From contig OZ245888.1 of assembly GCA_965229565.1 (NCBI GenBank), forward strand, positions 1,674,001 to 1,738,000: DNA of 64,000 nt. Reading direction: 5' to 3'. Under the pieces are notes generated by a model. It ran no database searches. It saw nothing but the letters and a program-made list of their open reading frames with translations, and was not told where the DNA came from. Both the position numbers and the translations under genes were made by a program. Below, piece after piece: positions 23,571-33,552 of the stretch (positions within the stretch are counted from its first letter, which is position 1; each line of letters starts with the position of its first letter). This DNA is from JANQNX01 sp040217095. GTDB taxonomy: Bacteria > Pseudomonadota > Gammaproteobacteria > Eutrophobiales > Eutrophobiaceae.

Positions 23571-25106
23571 ATGAATAAAGAAATTTTAATGGTTGTCGAT
23601 GTCGTATGTAACGAGAAAGGTGTTGCGAAAGACATTATTTTCGAGGCCATCGAAGCCGCGCTGGCCAGTGCGACCAAGAAACGTAATCGTGAGGATATCG
23701 AGGCCCGCGTTCAGATCGATCGCGAGACGGGGGATTACGAGACATTTCGACTTTGGGAAGTAGTCGATGACGATCCGGAATCACTGGAAGTGCCATCCCG
23801 TCAAATAAAACTTTCTGATGCACGGGAAAAAGAGCCTGATATCGAAGTGGGTGGTTTTATAGAAGAACCCATGCCATCGGTAGAGTTTGGTCGTATTGCT
23901 GCGCAAGCTGCAAAGCAGGTTATTGTACAAAAAGTCAGGGAGGCCGAGCGCGCGCAGGTCGTTGATGCTTACGCTGATCGCGTGGGTGAAATGGTCAGTG
24001 GCGTCGTCAAGCGTACCGACAGGAGCGGTGTTATTATCGATCTCGGTAATAATGCCGAGGCATTTATTCCGCGTGAACAACTAATTCCGAGAGAGGCAAT
24101 GCGCCCCGGTGATCGAATCCGCGCCTATTTAAAGGAAGTAAATGAAGAGGTAACCCGCGGTCCACAGCTTTTCATGAGTCGTACGGCACCTGAACTGCTC
24201 ATCGAATTATTCAAGATTGAAGTGCCCGAGATCAATGAGGGCATGATCGACATTATTAATGGTGCTCGTGACCCGGGTCAGCGAGCCAAGATTGCCGTCA
24301 AGGCCAACGACCCACGTATTGATCCTATTGGTGCCTGCGTCGGTATGCGCGGTTCCCGCGTTCAGGCCGTTTCGAATGAACTCGGCGGTGAACGTGTAGA
24401 TATCATCCTGTGGGATGAAAACCCCGCACAATTTGTTATCAATGCCATGGCTCCTGCAGAAGTCGCTTCGATCATGGTAGACGAGGATGAACACGTCATG
24501 GACGTTGCAGTGGCCGAGGAAAACCTGTCACAGGCTATTGGCCGTGGTGGTCAGAATGTCAAGCTGGCCAGCGAACTAACAGGTTGGGAATTGAACGTCA
24601 TGTCAATTCAACAAGCAGAAGAAAAGAGTGAAGCCGAGTCTGAAACCCTGCAGGCCATGTTCAAGGAACAACTGGATGTGGATGAGGAAATAGCACTTAT
24701 CCTGGCCCAGGAGGGTTTTTCCAGCATCGAGGAAGTGGCCTATGTTCCGGATAAGGAAATGCTTGCGATTGAAGAATTTGATGAAGAGCTGGTCAGCGTG
24801 CTTCGAGCTCGTGCACGTGACTTGCTGTTAACGCGTGCCATTGCCAAGGAAGAAAAACTTGGCGATACCAAGCCTGCCGATGACCTGCTGACCATGGAAG
24901 GCATGGATGATGAACTGGCATTTGAACTCGCCGGTATGGGCGTCGTTACCATGGAAGACCTGGCAGAACAATCAGTTGATGAACTACTGGAAATATCCGG
25001 CATGGATAAAGAACGTGCCGGGTCACTGATTATGACAGCCCGTAAACCGTGGTTTGAGGAAGCTGAAGCCGAAGCCGAAGCTGAACAAGTAGAACAAACA
25101 AATTAG
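23571..25106 (+). CDS. nusA: Transcription termination/antitermination factor NusA
   Basis: A 511-residue elongation factor. It shows the RNA-polymerase-binding N-terminal domain (1-125), S1 domain (about 135-200, VVKRTDRSGVIIDLGNNAEAF), KH1 and KH2 domains (about 205-345, IGACVGMRGSRVQAV and QAIGRGGQNVKLA), and two C-terminal acidic helix-hairpin repeats (about 365-495) that in E. coli mask the RNA-binding surface. The extreme C terminus is an EA-rich tail (EAEAEAEAEQ). Its position just after the two leader terminators fits the known autoregulation in E. coli. Length and domains are fully typical. Confidence 0.97.
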   Translation: MNKEILMVVDVVCNEKGVAKDIIFEAIEAALASATKKRNREDIEARVQIDRETGDYETFRLWEVVDDDPESLEVPSRQIKLSDAREKEPDIEVGGFIEEPMPSVEFGRIAAQAAKQVIVQKVREAERAQVVDAYADRVGEMVSGVVKRTDRSGVIIDLGNNAEAFIPREQLIPREAMRPGDRIRAYLKEVNEEVTRGPQLFMSRTAPELLIELFKIEVPEINEGMIDIINGARDPGQRAKIAVKANDPRIDPIGACVGMRGSRVQAVSNELGGERVDIILWDENPAQFVINAMAPAEVASIMVDEDEHVMDVAVAEENLSQAIGRGGQNVKLASELTGWELNVMSIQQAEEKSEAESETLQAMFKEQLDVDEEIALILAQEGFSSIEEVAYVPDKEMLAIEEFDEELVSVLRARARDLLLTRAIAKEEKLGDTKPADDLLTMEGMDDELAFELAGMGVVTMEDLAEQSVDELLEISGMDKERAGSLIMTARKPWFEEAEAEAEAEQVEQTN

Positions 25107-25118
25107 TGGGAAGGATTA

Positions 25119-27671
25119 ATGCCTGATATTACAGTCAGTGAATTTGCCGCCGATGTTGGTGTACCGGTTGATAGACTTCGTGAGCAGCTGGTAGAAGCGG
25201 GTTTGTCTGAAAAAAATGAACAGGACACCATCACGGACGACGAAAAGACCCAGTTATTGGCCTTTCTTCGCAAGAAACACGGTAAAGATGCCGATGCCGA
25301 GCCGCGTAAAATAACGCTGCGTAGAAAAACGGTCAGCGAGTTAAAAGTGCCTGTGTCCGGACAGGGCAGGGCCAAGCCAAGATCCAAGACCGTCAGCATT
25401 GAATTTCGCAAGCGCCGCACCTATGCCAAACGTGGTGATATCGCCGAAACGCTGAAACAGGAGCAGGAAGAAGAAGCCAAGCGCCTGCAGGCCGAACAGG
25501 AAATCAAGGCCGCTGAAGAAGCAAAAAAACAGGCGGAAGAAGAAGCGCGCCTGGCCGCGGAAGCGAAAAAACAGGCGGAAGAAGAAGCGCAGGTGAAAGC
25601 GGCAGAGGAAGCCAAGGCGGATGCTGCAGCAAAGACCGCCGAAAAAGAAAAGAAAGATTCAGAGCCAGCCGCGACCGCAGCCGAACAGGCACCGACAGTC
25701 GACAAATCGGCACTGAAAGACCTGGCCGAAAAGAAGTCCACTACCCCGGACAAGGAAAAGACGCGTGGTTTCAAGGATGAAAAACGACATGGTCGTGCTG
25801 AATTGCATGTGGCCAGTAAGGGCAGTGGTCGTCGTCGTAAAAAGGTAAAGACCAAGCCTGTCGTACAACCTACCGGTAGTAATATACATGGTTTCGAAAA
25901 ACCCACCGCGCCGGTAGTAAAAGAAGTCGATATCCCGGAAAGCATTACCGTGTCTGACCTGGCACAGAAGATGTCCATAAAAAGTTCGGAAGTAATAAAG
26001 GTATTAATGGGGCTGGGCACCATGGTGACCATTAACCAGACCATTGACCAGGAAACAGCCGCAATCGTGGTGGAAGAGATGGGCCACAAGGCCAGGTTAA
26101 TGAAAGAAAACGCGCTGGAAGAAGAGATGATACAGGCAGCGCAGTCGGAAGGTGAGCAGGTTACAAGGGCACCGGTGGTTACCATCATGGGTCATGTTGA
26201 CCATGGTAAAACCTCGTTGCTGGATTATATACGTCGCGCCAAGGTTGCCTCCGGCGAAGCTGGAGGTATTACCCAGCATATCGGCGCCTATCGGGTGACG
26301 ACTGAAAACGGTGATATCACTTTTCTTGATACACCCGGTCACGAGGCCTTTACTGCCATGCGTGCTCGAGGTGCCAAGGTGACAGATATCGTGGTGGTGG
26401 TGGTTGCCGCCGATGATGGAGTCATGCCGCAAACCGAGGAAGCTATCAAGCATGCCAAGGCAGGCGGTGTTCCAATCATTATCGCTGTTAACAAGATGGA
26501 CAAGGAAGATGCCGATCCGGATCGCGTAAAACAGGAATTATCCAAGCACGAAGTCATCCCCGAGGACTGGGGTGGTGACACGATGTTTGTCAATGTGTCG
26601 GCAAAAACCGGCGAGGGCGTGGACAATCTGCTTGAGGGTATATTGTTAACGACCGAGATACTTGAACTCAAGGCCTCGGCCGAGGGCGCTGCAACGGGAA
26701 CCGTGGTTGAATCACGACTTGATAAGGGCCGTGGCCCGGTTGCAAGTATCCTTGTGCAAAGCGGCATGCTGAACAAGGGTGACGTAATACTGAGTGGTCA
26801 CGAGTTTGGGCGTGTTCGCGCCATGGTGGATGACAAGGGTAATGACGTTACCAGTGTCGGGCCATCGACACCGGTTGAGGTACTGGGCTTGTCCGGTACG
26901 CCCAATGCGGGTGATGAAATGATCGTTGTGCCAGACGAGAAGAAAGCCAGGGAGATTGCGCTGTTCAGACAGGGTAAATACCGTGAGACCAGGATGGCAC
27001 AGCAACAGGCGTCAAAACTGGAAAATGTCATGTCTCAAATGCAGGATGGTGAAGTAGTTGCCTTAAACCTGCTGATTAAAGCCGACGTGCAGGGATCTGC
27101 TGAGGCCCTGGTGGATGCACTGACTCGACTGAGCAATGATGAAGTCAAGGTCAGTATTATCAGTAGTGGCGTGGGAGGTATTACCGAATCCGATATCAAT
27201 CTGGCGATGGCTTCCTCCGGTATTGTTATCGGCTTCAACGTACGTGCTGATGCGAGTGCACGCAAACTGGTCGACTCGGAAGGCATCGACCTGCGGTATT
27301 ACAGTATTATTTATGACGTCATCGATGATGTGAAAGCTGCATTAAGCGGCCTGTTGTCGCCTGAAATTCGTGAACAGATTATTGGTGTTGCCGAGGTCAG
27401 GGAAATATTCCGCTCACCCAAGTTTGGCGATATTGCCGGCTGCATGGTGACGACCGGCTATATCAAGCGCAGCAACCCGATACGTGTGTTACGTGACAAC
27501 GTGGTTATTTACGAGGGTGAACTGGAATCGTTGCGCCGTTTCAAGGATGACGTCAATGAAGTCAAATCCGGTATGGATTGTGGTATTGGCGTTAAAAACT
27601 ACAATGACGTACGTGTGGGCGATCAAATCGAAGTGTTCGAACGCGTCAGTGTTGAACGCACTATCGCATAG
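25119..27671 (+). CDS. infB: Translation initiation factor IF-2
   Basis: An 850-residue GTPase that brings fMet-tRNA to the 30S subunit. Two IF2_N modules are recognisable (MPDITVSEFAADVGVPVDRL at the start and ITVSDLAQKMSIKSSEVIKV near 273). Between them lies a Lys/Glu/Ala-rich coiled segment of about 150 residues containing a near-repeat of AEEAKKQAEEEA. The GTPase domain has GHVDHGKTSLL near 357, DTPGHEAF and NKMDKE, followed by the two beta-barrel domains and the C-terminal fMet-binding domain. It is 12 bases after nusA. Pairing with the initiator tRNA in one operon is functionally coherent. Confidence 0.97.
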   Translation: MPDITVSEFAADVGVPVDRLREQLVEAGLSEKNEQDTITDDEKTQLLAFLRKKHGKDADAEPRKITLRRKTVSELKVPVSGQGRAKPRSKTVSIEFRKRRTYAKRGDIAETLKQEQEEEAKRLQAEQEIKAAEEAKKQAEEEARLAAEAKKQAEEEAQVKAAEEAKADAAAKTAEKEKKDSEPAATAAEQAPTVDKSALKDLAEKKSTTPDKEKTRGFKDEKRHGRAELHVASKGSGRRRKKVKTKPVVQPTGSNIHGFEKPTAPVVKEVDIPESITVSDLAQKMSIKSSEVIKVLMGLGTMVTINQTIDQETAAIVVEEMGHKARLMKENALEEEMIQAAQSEGEQVTRAPVVTIMGHVDHGKTSLLDYIRRAKVASGEAGGITQHIGAYRVTTENGDITFLDTPGHEAFTAMRARGAKVTDIVVVVVAADDGVMPQTEEAIKHAKAGGVPIIIAVNKMDKEDADPDRVKQELSKHEVIPEDWGGDTMFVNVSAKTGEGVDNLLEGILLTTEILELKASAEGAATGTVVESRLDKGRGPVASILVQSGMLNKGDVILSGHEFGRVRAMVDDKGNDVTSVGPSTPVEVLGLSGTPNAGDEMIVVPDEKKAREIALFRQGKYRETRMAQQQASKLENVMSQMQDGEVVALNLLIKADVQGSAEALVDALTRLSNDEVKVSIISSGVGGITESDINLAMASSGIVIGFNVRADASARKLVDSEGIDLRYYSIIYDVIDDVKAALSGLLSPEIREQIIGVAEVREIFRSPKFGDIAGCMVTTGYIKRSNPIRVLRDNVVIYEGELESLRRFKDDVNEVKSGMDCGIGVKNYNDVRVGDQIEVFERVSVERTIA

Positions 27672-27674
27672 TTA

Positions 27675-28046
27675 ATGCCAAGAGAATTTGGTCGCAACCA
27701 GCGCGTTGCCGGCTTCATCAAGCAGGAACTGGCAATACTCATTCAGAGAGCATTTCCCCTGAATGACTACGGTATGATCACTGTGACTGAAGTGGATGTC
27801 AGTCCGGATCTGAAAAATGCAAAAATCTTTGTTACCACGCTGGGTGACAAGTTATCAGCCGATGAATTGGTCGCTGCATTAAACGAGGAGTCGGGTTCCT
27901 TACGGCACGACCTTTCCCAGGTGCTGACCTCCAGGGGCGTTCCTGTTCTCACATTCCTTTACGATAAGTCCATAGCCCGCGCGCAACGAATTGACGAAAT
28001 CATCGGTTCATTCAGAAAAGGCGAGGACGACAACAAGTCTGACTAG
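27675..28046 (+). CDS. rbfA: Ribosome-binding factor A
   Basis: A 123-residue KH-fold protein that helps 16S rRNA processing at low temperature. The start MPREFGRNQRVAGFIKQELA and the conserved VTEVDVSPDLKNAKIFVT and PVLTFLYDKSIARAQRIDEI segments define the family. It begins three bases after infB and its stop overlaps the GTG/ATG start region of truB. Gene order infB-rbfA-truB is conserved. Confidence 0.96.
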   Translation: MPREFGRNQRVAGFIKQELAILIQRAFPLNDYGMITVTEVDVSPDLKNAKIFVTTLGDKLSADELVAALNEESGSLRHDLSQVLTSRGVPVLTFLYDKSIARAQRIDEIIGSFRKGEDDNKSD

Positions 28047-28048
28047 TG

Positions 28049-28969
28049 ATGGCGAGGCAGCGTAAAAGACGCGGACGCCTGGTCAACGGGATCGTACTGC
28101 TGGATAAACCTGCCGGGCTGAGCTCCAACCATGCACTACAGCGAGTCAAACGTCTGTTTGATGCGGCCAAGGCCGGACATACCGGTAGCCTTGATGTGCC
28201 GGCAACGGGTCTGTTACCTGTTTGCCTGGGTGAGGCTACCAAGGTCTCAGGTTTCCTGCTGGATGCGGACAAGACCTATTTGGCTACAGGATACCTGGGC
28301 GTTACTACCACGACGGGTGATGCCAGCGGCGACGTGCTTGAGGAGAGAACGGTCACCGATATCAACGAGGAGCGCCTGCTAGCGACGCTGGATAAATTTA
28401 AAGGGCCGATTGAGCAGGTTCCACCCATGTTTTCAGCCCTGAAACACAATGGAGAGCGTCTGTATAAACTCGCTTACCAGGGCATCGAGGTTGAACGTAA
28501 GCCACGGCCCATCGAGATATATGAACTGTCTTTGCAGGCCTATAGCACACGCGAATTTACTATCAGGGTACGATGCTCAAAAGGCACCTATATTCGAAGC
28601 CTGGTGCAGGATATCGGTGCCGAGCTGGGCTGCGGGGCACACACAACCTTGCTGCGTCGTTTGCAAAGTGGGCCGTTCTACGAGGAACAAATGCTTGGTC
28701 TCGAGCAGCTTCAGGAACTGGCTGAAGACGGCATGGAAAACCTGGATAAATGCCTGTTGTCCATGGACCAGGCCTTGGCTCATCTGCCGGGGATCTTTCT
28801 GACAAAAGAGCAGGCGCGACACCTTTGCCTTGGACAGGCGGTTCAGGCGGATGGATTACCCGACACGGGACTTGTGCGCATCTATGAACAAGAGGGCCCG
28901 TTTCTTGGCATCGGGGAAGCCCGCGATGACGGCCTGGTAGCGCCTAAGCGATTGATTAATATAGAATAA
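28049..28969 (+). CDS. truB: tRNA pseudouridine-55 synthase
   Basis: A 306-residue enzyme that makes the universal pseudouridine in the T loop of tRNAs. The N-terminal NGIVLLDKPAGLSSN is typical, the catalytic Asp is in GHTGSLDVPATGLLP, and the downstream KTYLATGYLGVTTTTGD and FTIRVRCSKGTYIRSL segments are intact, followed by a C-terminal PUA-like region. The motif after the catalytic Asp is usually DPLATG; here it is DVPATG, verified in the codons GAT GTG CCG GCA. I start at ATG 28049; a GTG at 28046 overlaps the rbfA stop. The overall fold and length are normal. Confidence 0.94.
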   Translation: MARQRKRRGRLVNGIVLLDKPAGLSSNHALQRVKRLFDAAKAGHTGSLDVPATGLLPVCLGEATKVSGFLLDADKTYLATGYLGVTTTTGDASGDVLEERTVTDINEERLLATLDKFKGPIEQVPPMFSALKHNGERLYKLAYQGIEVERKPRPIEIYELSLQAYSTREFTIRVRCSKGTYIRSLVQDIGAELGCGAHTTLLRRLQSGPFYEEQMLGLEQLQELAEDGMENLDKCLLSMDQALAHLPGIFLTKEQARHLCLGQAVQADGLPDTGLVRIYEQEGPFLGIGEARDDGLVAPKRLINIE

Positions 28970-29010
28970 AGTAACAATGCTGGAATTGCCAAATAAATCA
29001 ATGGTTTCAC

Positions 29011-29039
29011 TTGTTACACCCGTTATGCGCGGTTACAAT
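29011..29039 (+). promoter_or_regulatory. Sigma-70 promoter for rpsO
   Basis: TTGTTA at 29011-29016 is followed after exactly 17 bases by TACAAT at 29034-29039. It gives a leader of about 40 bases before rpsO with the AGGAGCAAG ribosome site. Internal promotion of rpsO within the nusA operon is known in E. coli. Confidence 0.68.
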
Positions 29040-29082
29040 ACGCGCCAATTTTGAGACGAGTCAGTTCAGGAGCAAGATCAAT

Positions 29083-29352
29083 ATGGCACTTAGTCATGAA
29101 CAGAAAGCAGGGATCGTGAAAGATTATCAACGCGACGCCAACGACACGGGATCACCCGAGGTCCAGGTTGCGCTGCTTACTTCACGTATTACCGACCTGT
29201 CAGGCCATTTTAAAGAACACAATAAAGACCACCATTCAAGACAGGGTCTGTTACGCATGGTAAACCAGCGTCGCAAGCTGCTTGACTACTTAAAGAACAA
29301 AGATATCAATCGCTATCGCGATTTGATCGGACGCCTTGGTCTGCGTAAGTAA
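29083..29352 (+). CDS. rpsO: 30S ribosomal protein S15
   Basis: An 89-residue ribosomal protein that binds the central domain of 16S rRNA. The conserved NDTGSPEVQVALLTSRI, LSGHFKEHNKDHHSRQGLL and NKDINRYRDLIGRLGLRK are all present. The ATG at 29083 with AGGAGC nine bases upstream fixes the start. It lies between truB and pnp as in most Gammaproteobacteria and has its own promoter and a strong terminator. Confidence 0.98.
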   Translation: MALSHEQKAGIVKDYQRDANDTGSPEVQVALLTSRITDLSGHFKEHNKDHHSRQGLLRMVNQRRKLLDYLKNKDINRYRDLIGRLGLRK

Positions 29353-29380
29353 CATTTTTTGTCTTATTCACGTGTAAACA

Positions 29381-29417
29381 CCAAAACATAACCCGCTACC
29401 GCGGGTTTTGGCGTTTT
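29381..29417 (+). terminator. Terminator between rpsO and pnp
   Basis: AACCCGC pairs with GCGGGTT around TACC, extended by CCAAAAC/GTTTTGG-type flanks, and followed by CGTTTTT. In E. coli the same gap holds an attenuator and an RNase III site controlling pnp. Confidence 0.8.
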
Positions 29418-29473
29418 TACAATACTCAAAATCTCGGTAATTAATAACTCACAAGCTCTCGGTAGGAATATCC

Positions 29474-31558
29474 ATGAACGTGGTAAAAAAAGAATTTAAA
29501 TTTGGTAATCATAATGTTTTCCTGGAAACAGGCAGAATAGCCAGACAGGCATCCGGTGCTGTCCTGGTTGGTATGGGCGATACCCGGGTACTCGTTACCT
29601 GTGTCGCCAAAAAAGAGGCTAGAGAAGGCCAGGACTTTTTCCCGTTAACGGTCGATTACCAGGAAAAGACTTATGCCGCGGGAAAGATTCCGGGTGGTTT
29701 TTTCAAACGTGAGGGCCGACCTTCTGAAAAAGAAACGTTAACCTGCCGCTTGATCGACCGTCCCATACGCCCTCTCTTCCCTAAAGAATTTAAAAACGAA
29801 ATTCAAATCATAGCCACTGTTCTGTCACTGGATCCGGATGTTGACCCGGACGTCCCGGCTATCATCGGCGCATCAGCCGCAATCACGATATCCGGTGTGC
29901 CATTTAGTGGTCCGGTCGGCGCCGCTCGGGTTGGATACAAGGATGGTCAATACATCATTAATCCTTCTTTTAGTGAGTTGAACGATTCGCAGCTCGACCT
30001 GGTGGTTGCTGGTACATCAACTTCAGTATTGATGGTTGAGTCAGAGGCCAAACAATTGCCGGAAGATGTCATGCTTGGTGCCGTCATGTACGGTCATGAG
30101 CAGTTCCAGGTCGTGATAGAAAATATCAAGGCTATGGCTGCAGAAGCGAATACGCAATCATGGGACTGGTCAGCTCCGGGTAAGGACGAGGCCCTGGAAA
30201 GCGAGGTGAAAAGCAGGGCAGGAGATTTACTGCGCGAGGCTTACAATATTCGTGACAAGCTGGAGCGCAAGGAGCGCGTCAGCGAGGTTAAGAACCAGGT
30301 TGTTGAGGCACTGACCGAGGGTGAGGACCCACAATGGACTGACGGCCAGATCGTCGAGGCCTTTGAAGCCCTGGAAAGTCATATTGTTCGCAGCAGTGTA
30401 CTGTCCGGGGAAGATCGCATTGATGGCCGTGACCCCAAGACCATTCGACCGATCACTATCGAGACCGGCGTATTACCGAGAACGCATGGTTCGGCCCTGT
30501 TCACCCGTGGTGAAACACAGGCGCTGGTGGTAACCACGCTGGGTACACAACGTGATTCACAGATTATCGATGCGATTGAAGGTGAGCGTAAGGAACCCTT
30601 CATGTTTCACTATAATTTCCCGCCATTCTGCGTTAACGAAACTGGCCGGGTCGGTTCACCCAAGCGTCGCGAGATTGGACATGGTCGTCTTGCCAAGCGC
30701 GGTATCCTTGGCGTGATGCCAAACATGGATGATTTTCCTTATTCTATTCGTGTTGTATCCGAGATCACTGAATCAAACGGTTCCAGTTCCATGGCCTCTG
30801 TCTGTGGCAGCAGCCTGGCATTAATGGATGCTGGCGTTCAGCTTGATGCACCGGTGGCCGGTATCGCCATGGGTCTGATCAAGGAAGGTGATAAATTTGT
30901 CGTGCTGTCTGACATCATGGGTGATGAAGATCACCTGGGCGACATGGACTTCAAGGTCGCCGGATCCGAAAAAGGTATTACCGCCTTGCAGATGGACATC
31001 AAGATCGATGGCATCACCAAGGAAATCATGGAAGTTGCCCTGCACCAGGCGCAGGAAGGCCGTATGCATATACTTGGCAAGATGAATGAGGTTCTGTCCA
31101 GTCACAAGGAAGACCTTTCCGAGTTTGCCCCGCGCATTACCACCATCAAAATCCACCCCGACAAGATCAGGGATGTTATTGGTAAGGGTGGTGCAACCAT
31201 TCGTGCCATTACCGAGGAAACCGGTGCCACTATCGATATCGATGACGATGGTACGGTCAAGATTGCTGCCGTTGATAAGGCGGCGGGTGATGCGGCAATG
31301 AAACGAGTAGAGCAGATTACTGCAGATATTGAGGTAGGCAAGATCTACGAGGGCAAAGTTGCCAAGCTGATGGACTTTGGCGCCTTCGTCAATATCCTGC
31401 CTGGCAAGGATGGACTGGTACACATCTCCCAGATCTCCGATGAGCGTGTTGAAAATGTCAGCGATAAGCTCAGCGAAGGCCAGATGGTGCAGGTTAAAGT
31501 ACTGGAAATCGACAGACAGGGTCGTGTTCGCCTGAGCATGAAAGCAGTTAACGAATAG
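29474..31558 (+). CDS. pnp: Polyribonucleotide nucleotidyltransferase (PNPase)
   Basis: A 694-residue phosphorolytic 3'-5' exoribonuclease, part of the RNA degradosome. Two RNase PH domains (starting near 12 and near 325, with RTHGSALFTRGETQALV in the second) flank an all-helical domain; a KH domain (about 555-615, IRDVIGKGGATIRAITEETG) and an S1 domain (about 620-690, KIYEGKVAKLMDFGAFVNIL) follow. The core is complete and the length typical. A GGTAGGAATATCC ribosome site lies before the ATG. A terminator follows at 31579. Confidence 0.98.
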   Translation: MNVVKKEFKFGNHNVFLETGRIARQASGAVLVGMGDTRVLVTCVAKKEAREGQDFFPLTVDYQEKTYAAGKIPGGFFKREGRPSEKETLTCRLIDRPIRPLFPKEFKNEIQIIATVLSLDPDVDPDVPAIIGASAAITISGVPFSGPVGAARVGYKDGQYIINPSFSELNDSQLDLVVAGTSTSVLMVESEAKQLPEDVMLGAVMYGHEQFQVVIENIKAMAAEANTQSWDWSAPGKDEALESEVKSRAGDLLREAYNIRDKLERKERVSEVKNQVVEALTEGEDPQWTDGQIVEAFEALESHIVRSSVLSGEDRIDGRDPKTIRPITIETGVLPRTHGSALFTRGETQALVVTTLGTQRDSQIIDAIEGERKEPFMFHYNFPPFCVNETGRVGSPKRREIGHGRLAKRGILGVMPNMDDFPYSIRVVSEITESNGSSSMASVCGSSLALMDAGVQLDAPVAGIAMGLIKEGDKFVVLSDIMGDEDHLGDMDFKVAGSEKGITALQMDIKIDGITKEIMEVALHQAQEGRMHILGKMNEVLSSHKEDLSEFAPRITTIKIHPDKIRDVIGKGGATIRAITEETGATIDIDDDGTVKIAAVDKAAGDAAMKRVEQITADIEVGKIYEGKVAKLMDFGAFVNILPGKDGLVHISQISDERVENVSDKLSEGQMVQVKVLEIDRQGRVRLSMKAVNE

Positions 31559-31578
31559 TTTCTACTGAAACTGAATGT

Positions 31579-31604
31579 AAAAAGGGCCGCATGGCCCTTT
31601 TTTA
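31579..31604 (+). terminator. Terminator after pnp
   Basis: AAAGGGCC pairs with GGCCCTTT around GCAT at 31581-31600, followed by a T run. It ends the rpsO-pnp part of the operon. Confidence 0.9.
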
Positions 31605-31696
31605 TTGCCCGCCAAAAAAAATACGAAGCGAATTAACCCTTTTTCAATTCTCCTGCGTCATTAGCAGTGACAGTTTTATAAATCCAGGAGAATAAA

Positions 31697-33490
31697 ATGT
31701 TAAAACAGTTACTTACGATCGTATTCCTTATATTGCTGGTACATGTTACCGGCTGTAATCAAGCCAATACCCCGGGACAGGAACTGGCCAATAAGCCACC
31801 GGTACCAAAGGTATTGCCAGCTGACCAGCAGGCGCCCGTCAGGCAAGAGCTGGAAAGTAGCCCAGGCGTTACAGAATCAGAAACAGCAAAGAAACCGCGT
31901 ACTGCCGAGTTGGTGCAAAGTTTTGATATTGCCACGACAGCGTCCAGGGAGGCTGCCATGCCAAGGCTGCAAGGTAACGCAGGGAATTCTTTGTTGAACC
32001 AGCTCAGGCATGCCTCCGAGCCATTGAACCGTGAAAACTATGTCCACTACGATGACAACCCACTTAAGCTTGTTGCTGAAGACCCGGTATCAACCTTCAG
32101 TATCGATGTGGATACCGGTGCCTATGCCAATGTCCGTCGCATGATCAACAGTGGGCAGTTGCCGCCACACGATGCCGTGCGGGCCGAGGAATTTATCAAT
32201 TATTTTTCCTATGACTATCACAATAGCGAAGACAAGCATCTACCATTTGCCGTGGCAAGGGAATTGGCACCGTCACCGTGGAACCCGGATAACTACCTGC
32301 TGCATATTGGTATCAAGGCTCAGGATATCAAACAGGAAATGTTGCCCGAAGCCAACCTGGTGTTCCTGGTTGACGTTTCCGGTTCCATGCAATCGGCAAA
32401 CAAACTTGGCCTGTTAAAAAGCTCGCTTAAATTACTCACAAAACGCCTCACGGCGAAAGACAAGGTATCTATCGTCGTGTATGCCGGTGCCTCGGGTGTC
32501 GTGTTATCACCCACGGCTGGCAATCAAACCGCCGCTATTGATGTTGCACTGGACCAGTTGGCGGCCGGTGGCAGTACTAACGGCGGGGCCGGGATAAAGC
32601 TTGCATACAGTATCGCCGAACAGGCATTTATCCCGGGTGGAATCAATCGCGTCATACTCGCCACGGATGGAGACTTTAACGTGGGTACGGTAAACCATGA
32701 ACAACTGGTTAACCTGATAGAAGAGAAAAGAAAAACGGGCATCTCTCTTAGTACGCTGGGTTTTGGTGCAGGTAACTATAATGACCATCTCATGGAGCAG
32801 CTGGCAGATAAGGGTAATGGCAACTACGCCTACATCGATACAATGAACGAGGCACAAAAGGTGCTCGTTGATGAGATGAGTTCAACCCTGTTGACTATTG
32901 CCAGGGACGTAAAGATTCAGATCGAGTTTAACCCGGATAATGTCAGTGAATATCGCCTGATCGGTTTTGAAAACCGCCAGTTAAAGCGAGAAGATTTTAA
33001 CAATGACAAGATTGATGCTGGCGAGATCGGTGCCGGGCATACTGTCACCGCCATTTACGAATTGAAGCTGAATGATGGTAGACCAGGCATGGTGGATCCA
33101 CTTCGTTATCAACACCAGCCGAAAGATACGGCAGGCAGGGTACAGTCAGGTGAGCTGGCCTTTCTGAAAATCCGCTACAAACAGCCGGATGCAGACGATA
33201 GCCGGTTACTGACCTGGGCGATTAACAGCAACGAGATCAGGAAGGACATCAGTCTTGCCTCTGATAATTTTCGATTTGCTGCCGCAGTCGCTGCCTTTGC
33301 CCAGCAGTTGAGGGGCGGTAAGTTCCTGGGTGATTTTACCTACGCTGGCATACTGGGACTGGCAAGAGATGCCAGGGGCGATGATCCATTTGGCTATCGT
33401 GGTGAATTCCTGGCCTTGGTCAACCTGGCGCAATCACTTGGTCAGGGCAGCGGCCAGCATCAGGATTCAGTAGACTATACTTTACGCTAA
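31697..33490 (+). CDS. YfbK-type von Willebrand factor A lipoprotein
   Basis: A 597-residue lipoprotein (lipobox HVTGC near residue 20) with a variable linker to about 100, the YfbK N-terminal region (PVSTFSIDVDTGAYANVRR), a VWA domain at about 215-400 with an intact MIDAS motif (VFLVDVSGSMQSAN, plus later conserved Thr/Asp in ATDGDFNVG), and a C-terminal DUF3520 region. VWA-MIDAS domains bind metal and protein ligands. It is followed by an ECF sigma factor gene and a single-pass membrane protein, so it may be the extracytoplasmic arm of a signalling module. AGGAGA precedes the ATG. The specific function of YfbK is not established. Confidence 0.88.
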   Translation: MLKQLLTIVFLILLVHVTGCNQANTPGQELANKPPVPKVLPADQQAPVRQELESSPGVTESETAKKPRTAELVQSFDIATTASREAAMPRLQGNAGNSLLNQLRHASEPLNRENYVHYDDNPLKLVAEDPVSTFSIDVDTGAYANVRRMINSGQLPPHDAVRAEEFINYFSYDYHNSEDKHLPFAVARELAPSPWNPDNYLLHIGIKAQDIKQEMLPEANLVFLVDVSGSMQSANKLGLLKSSLKLLTKRLTAKDKVSIVVYAGASGVVLSPTAGNQTAAIDVALDQLAAGGSTNGGAGIKLAYSIAEQAFIPGGINRVILATDGDFNVGTVNHEQLVNLIEEKRKTGISLSTLGFGAGNYNDHLMEQLADKGNGNYAYIDTMNEAQKVLVDEMSSTLLTIARDVKIQIEFNPDNVSEYRLIGFENRQLKREDFNNDKIDAGEIGAGHTVTAIYELKLNDGRPGMVDPLRYQHQPKDTAGRVQSGELAFLKIRYKQPDADDSRLLTWAINSNEIRKDISLASDNFRFAAAVAAFAQQLRGGKFLGDFTYAGILGLARDARGDDPFGYRGEFLALVNLAQSLGQGSGQHQDSVDYTLR

Positions 33491-33552
33491 CAACCTGGCG
33501 GTAATGCGGGCGCCTTTTATAAGGCGTCCGTGTATTTCTGATAGTGACACCT

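Noticed and set aside
25421..26188. 255-codon minus-strand ORF opposite infB
   Set aside because: Ser/Ala/Phe-rich antisense of the Lys/Glu/Ala coiled segment of IF-2.
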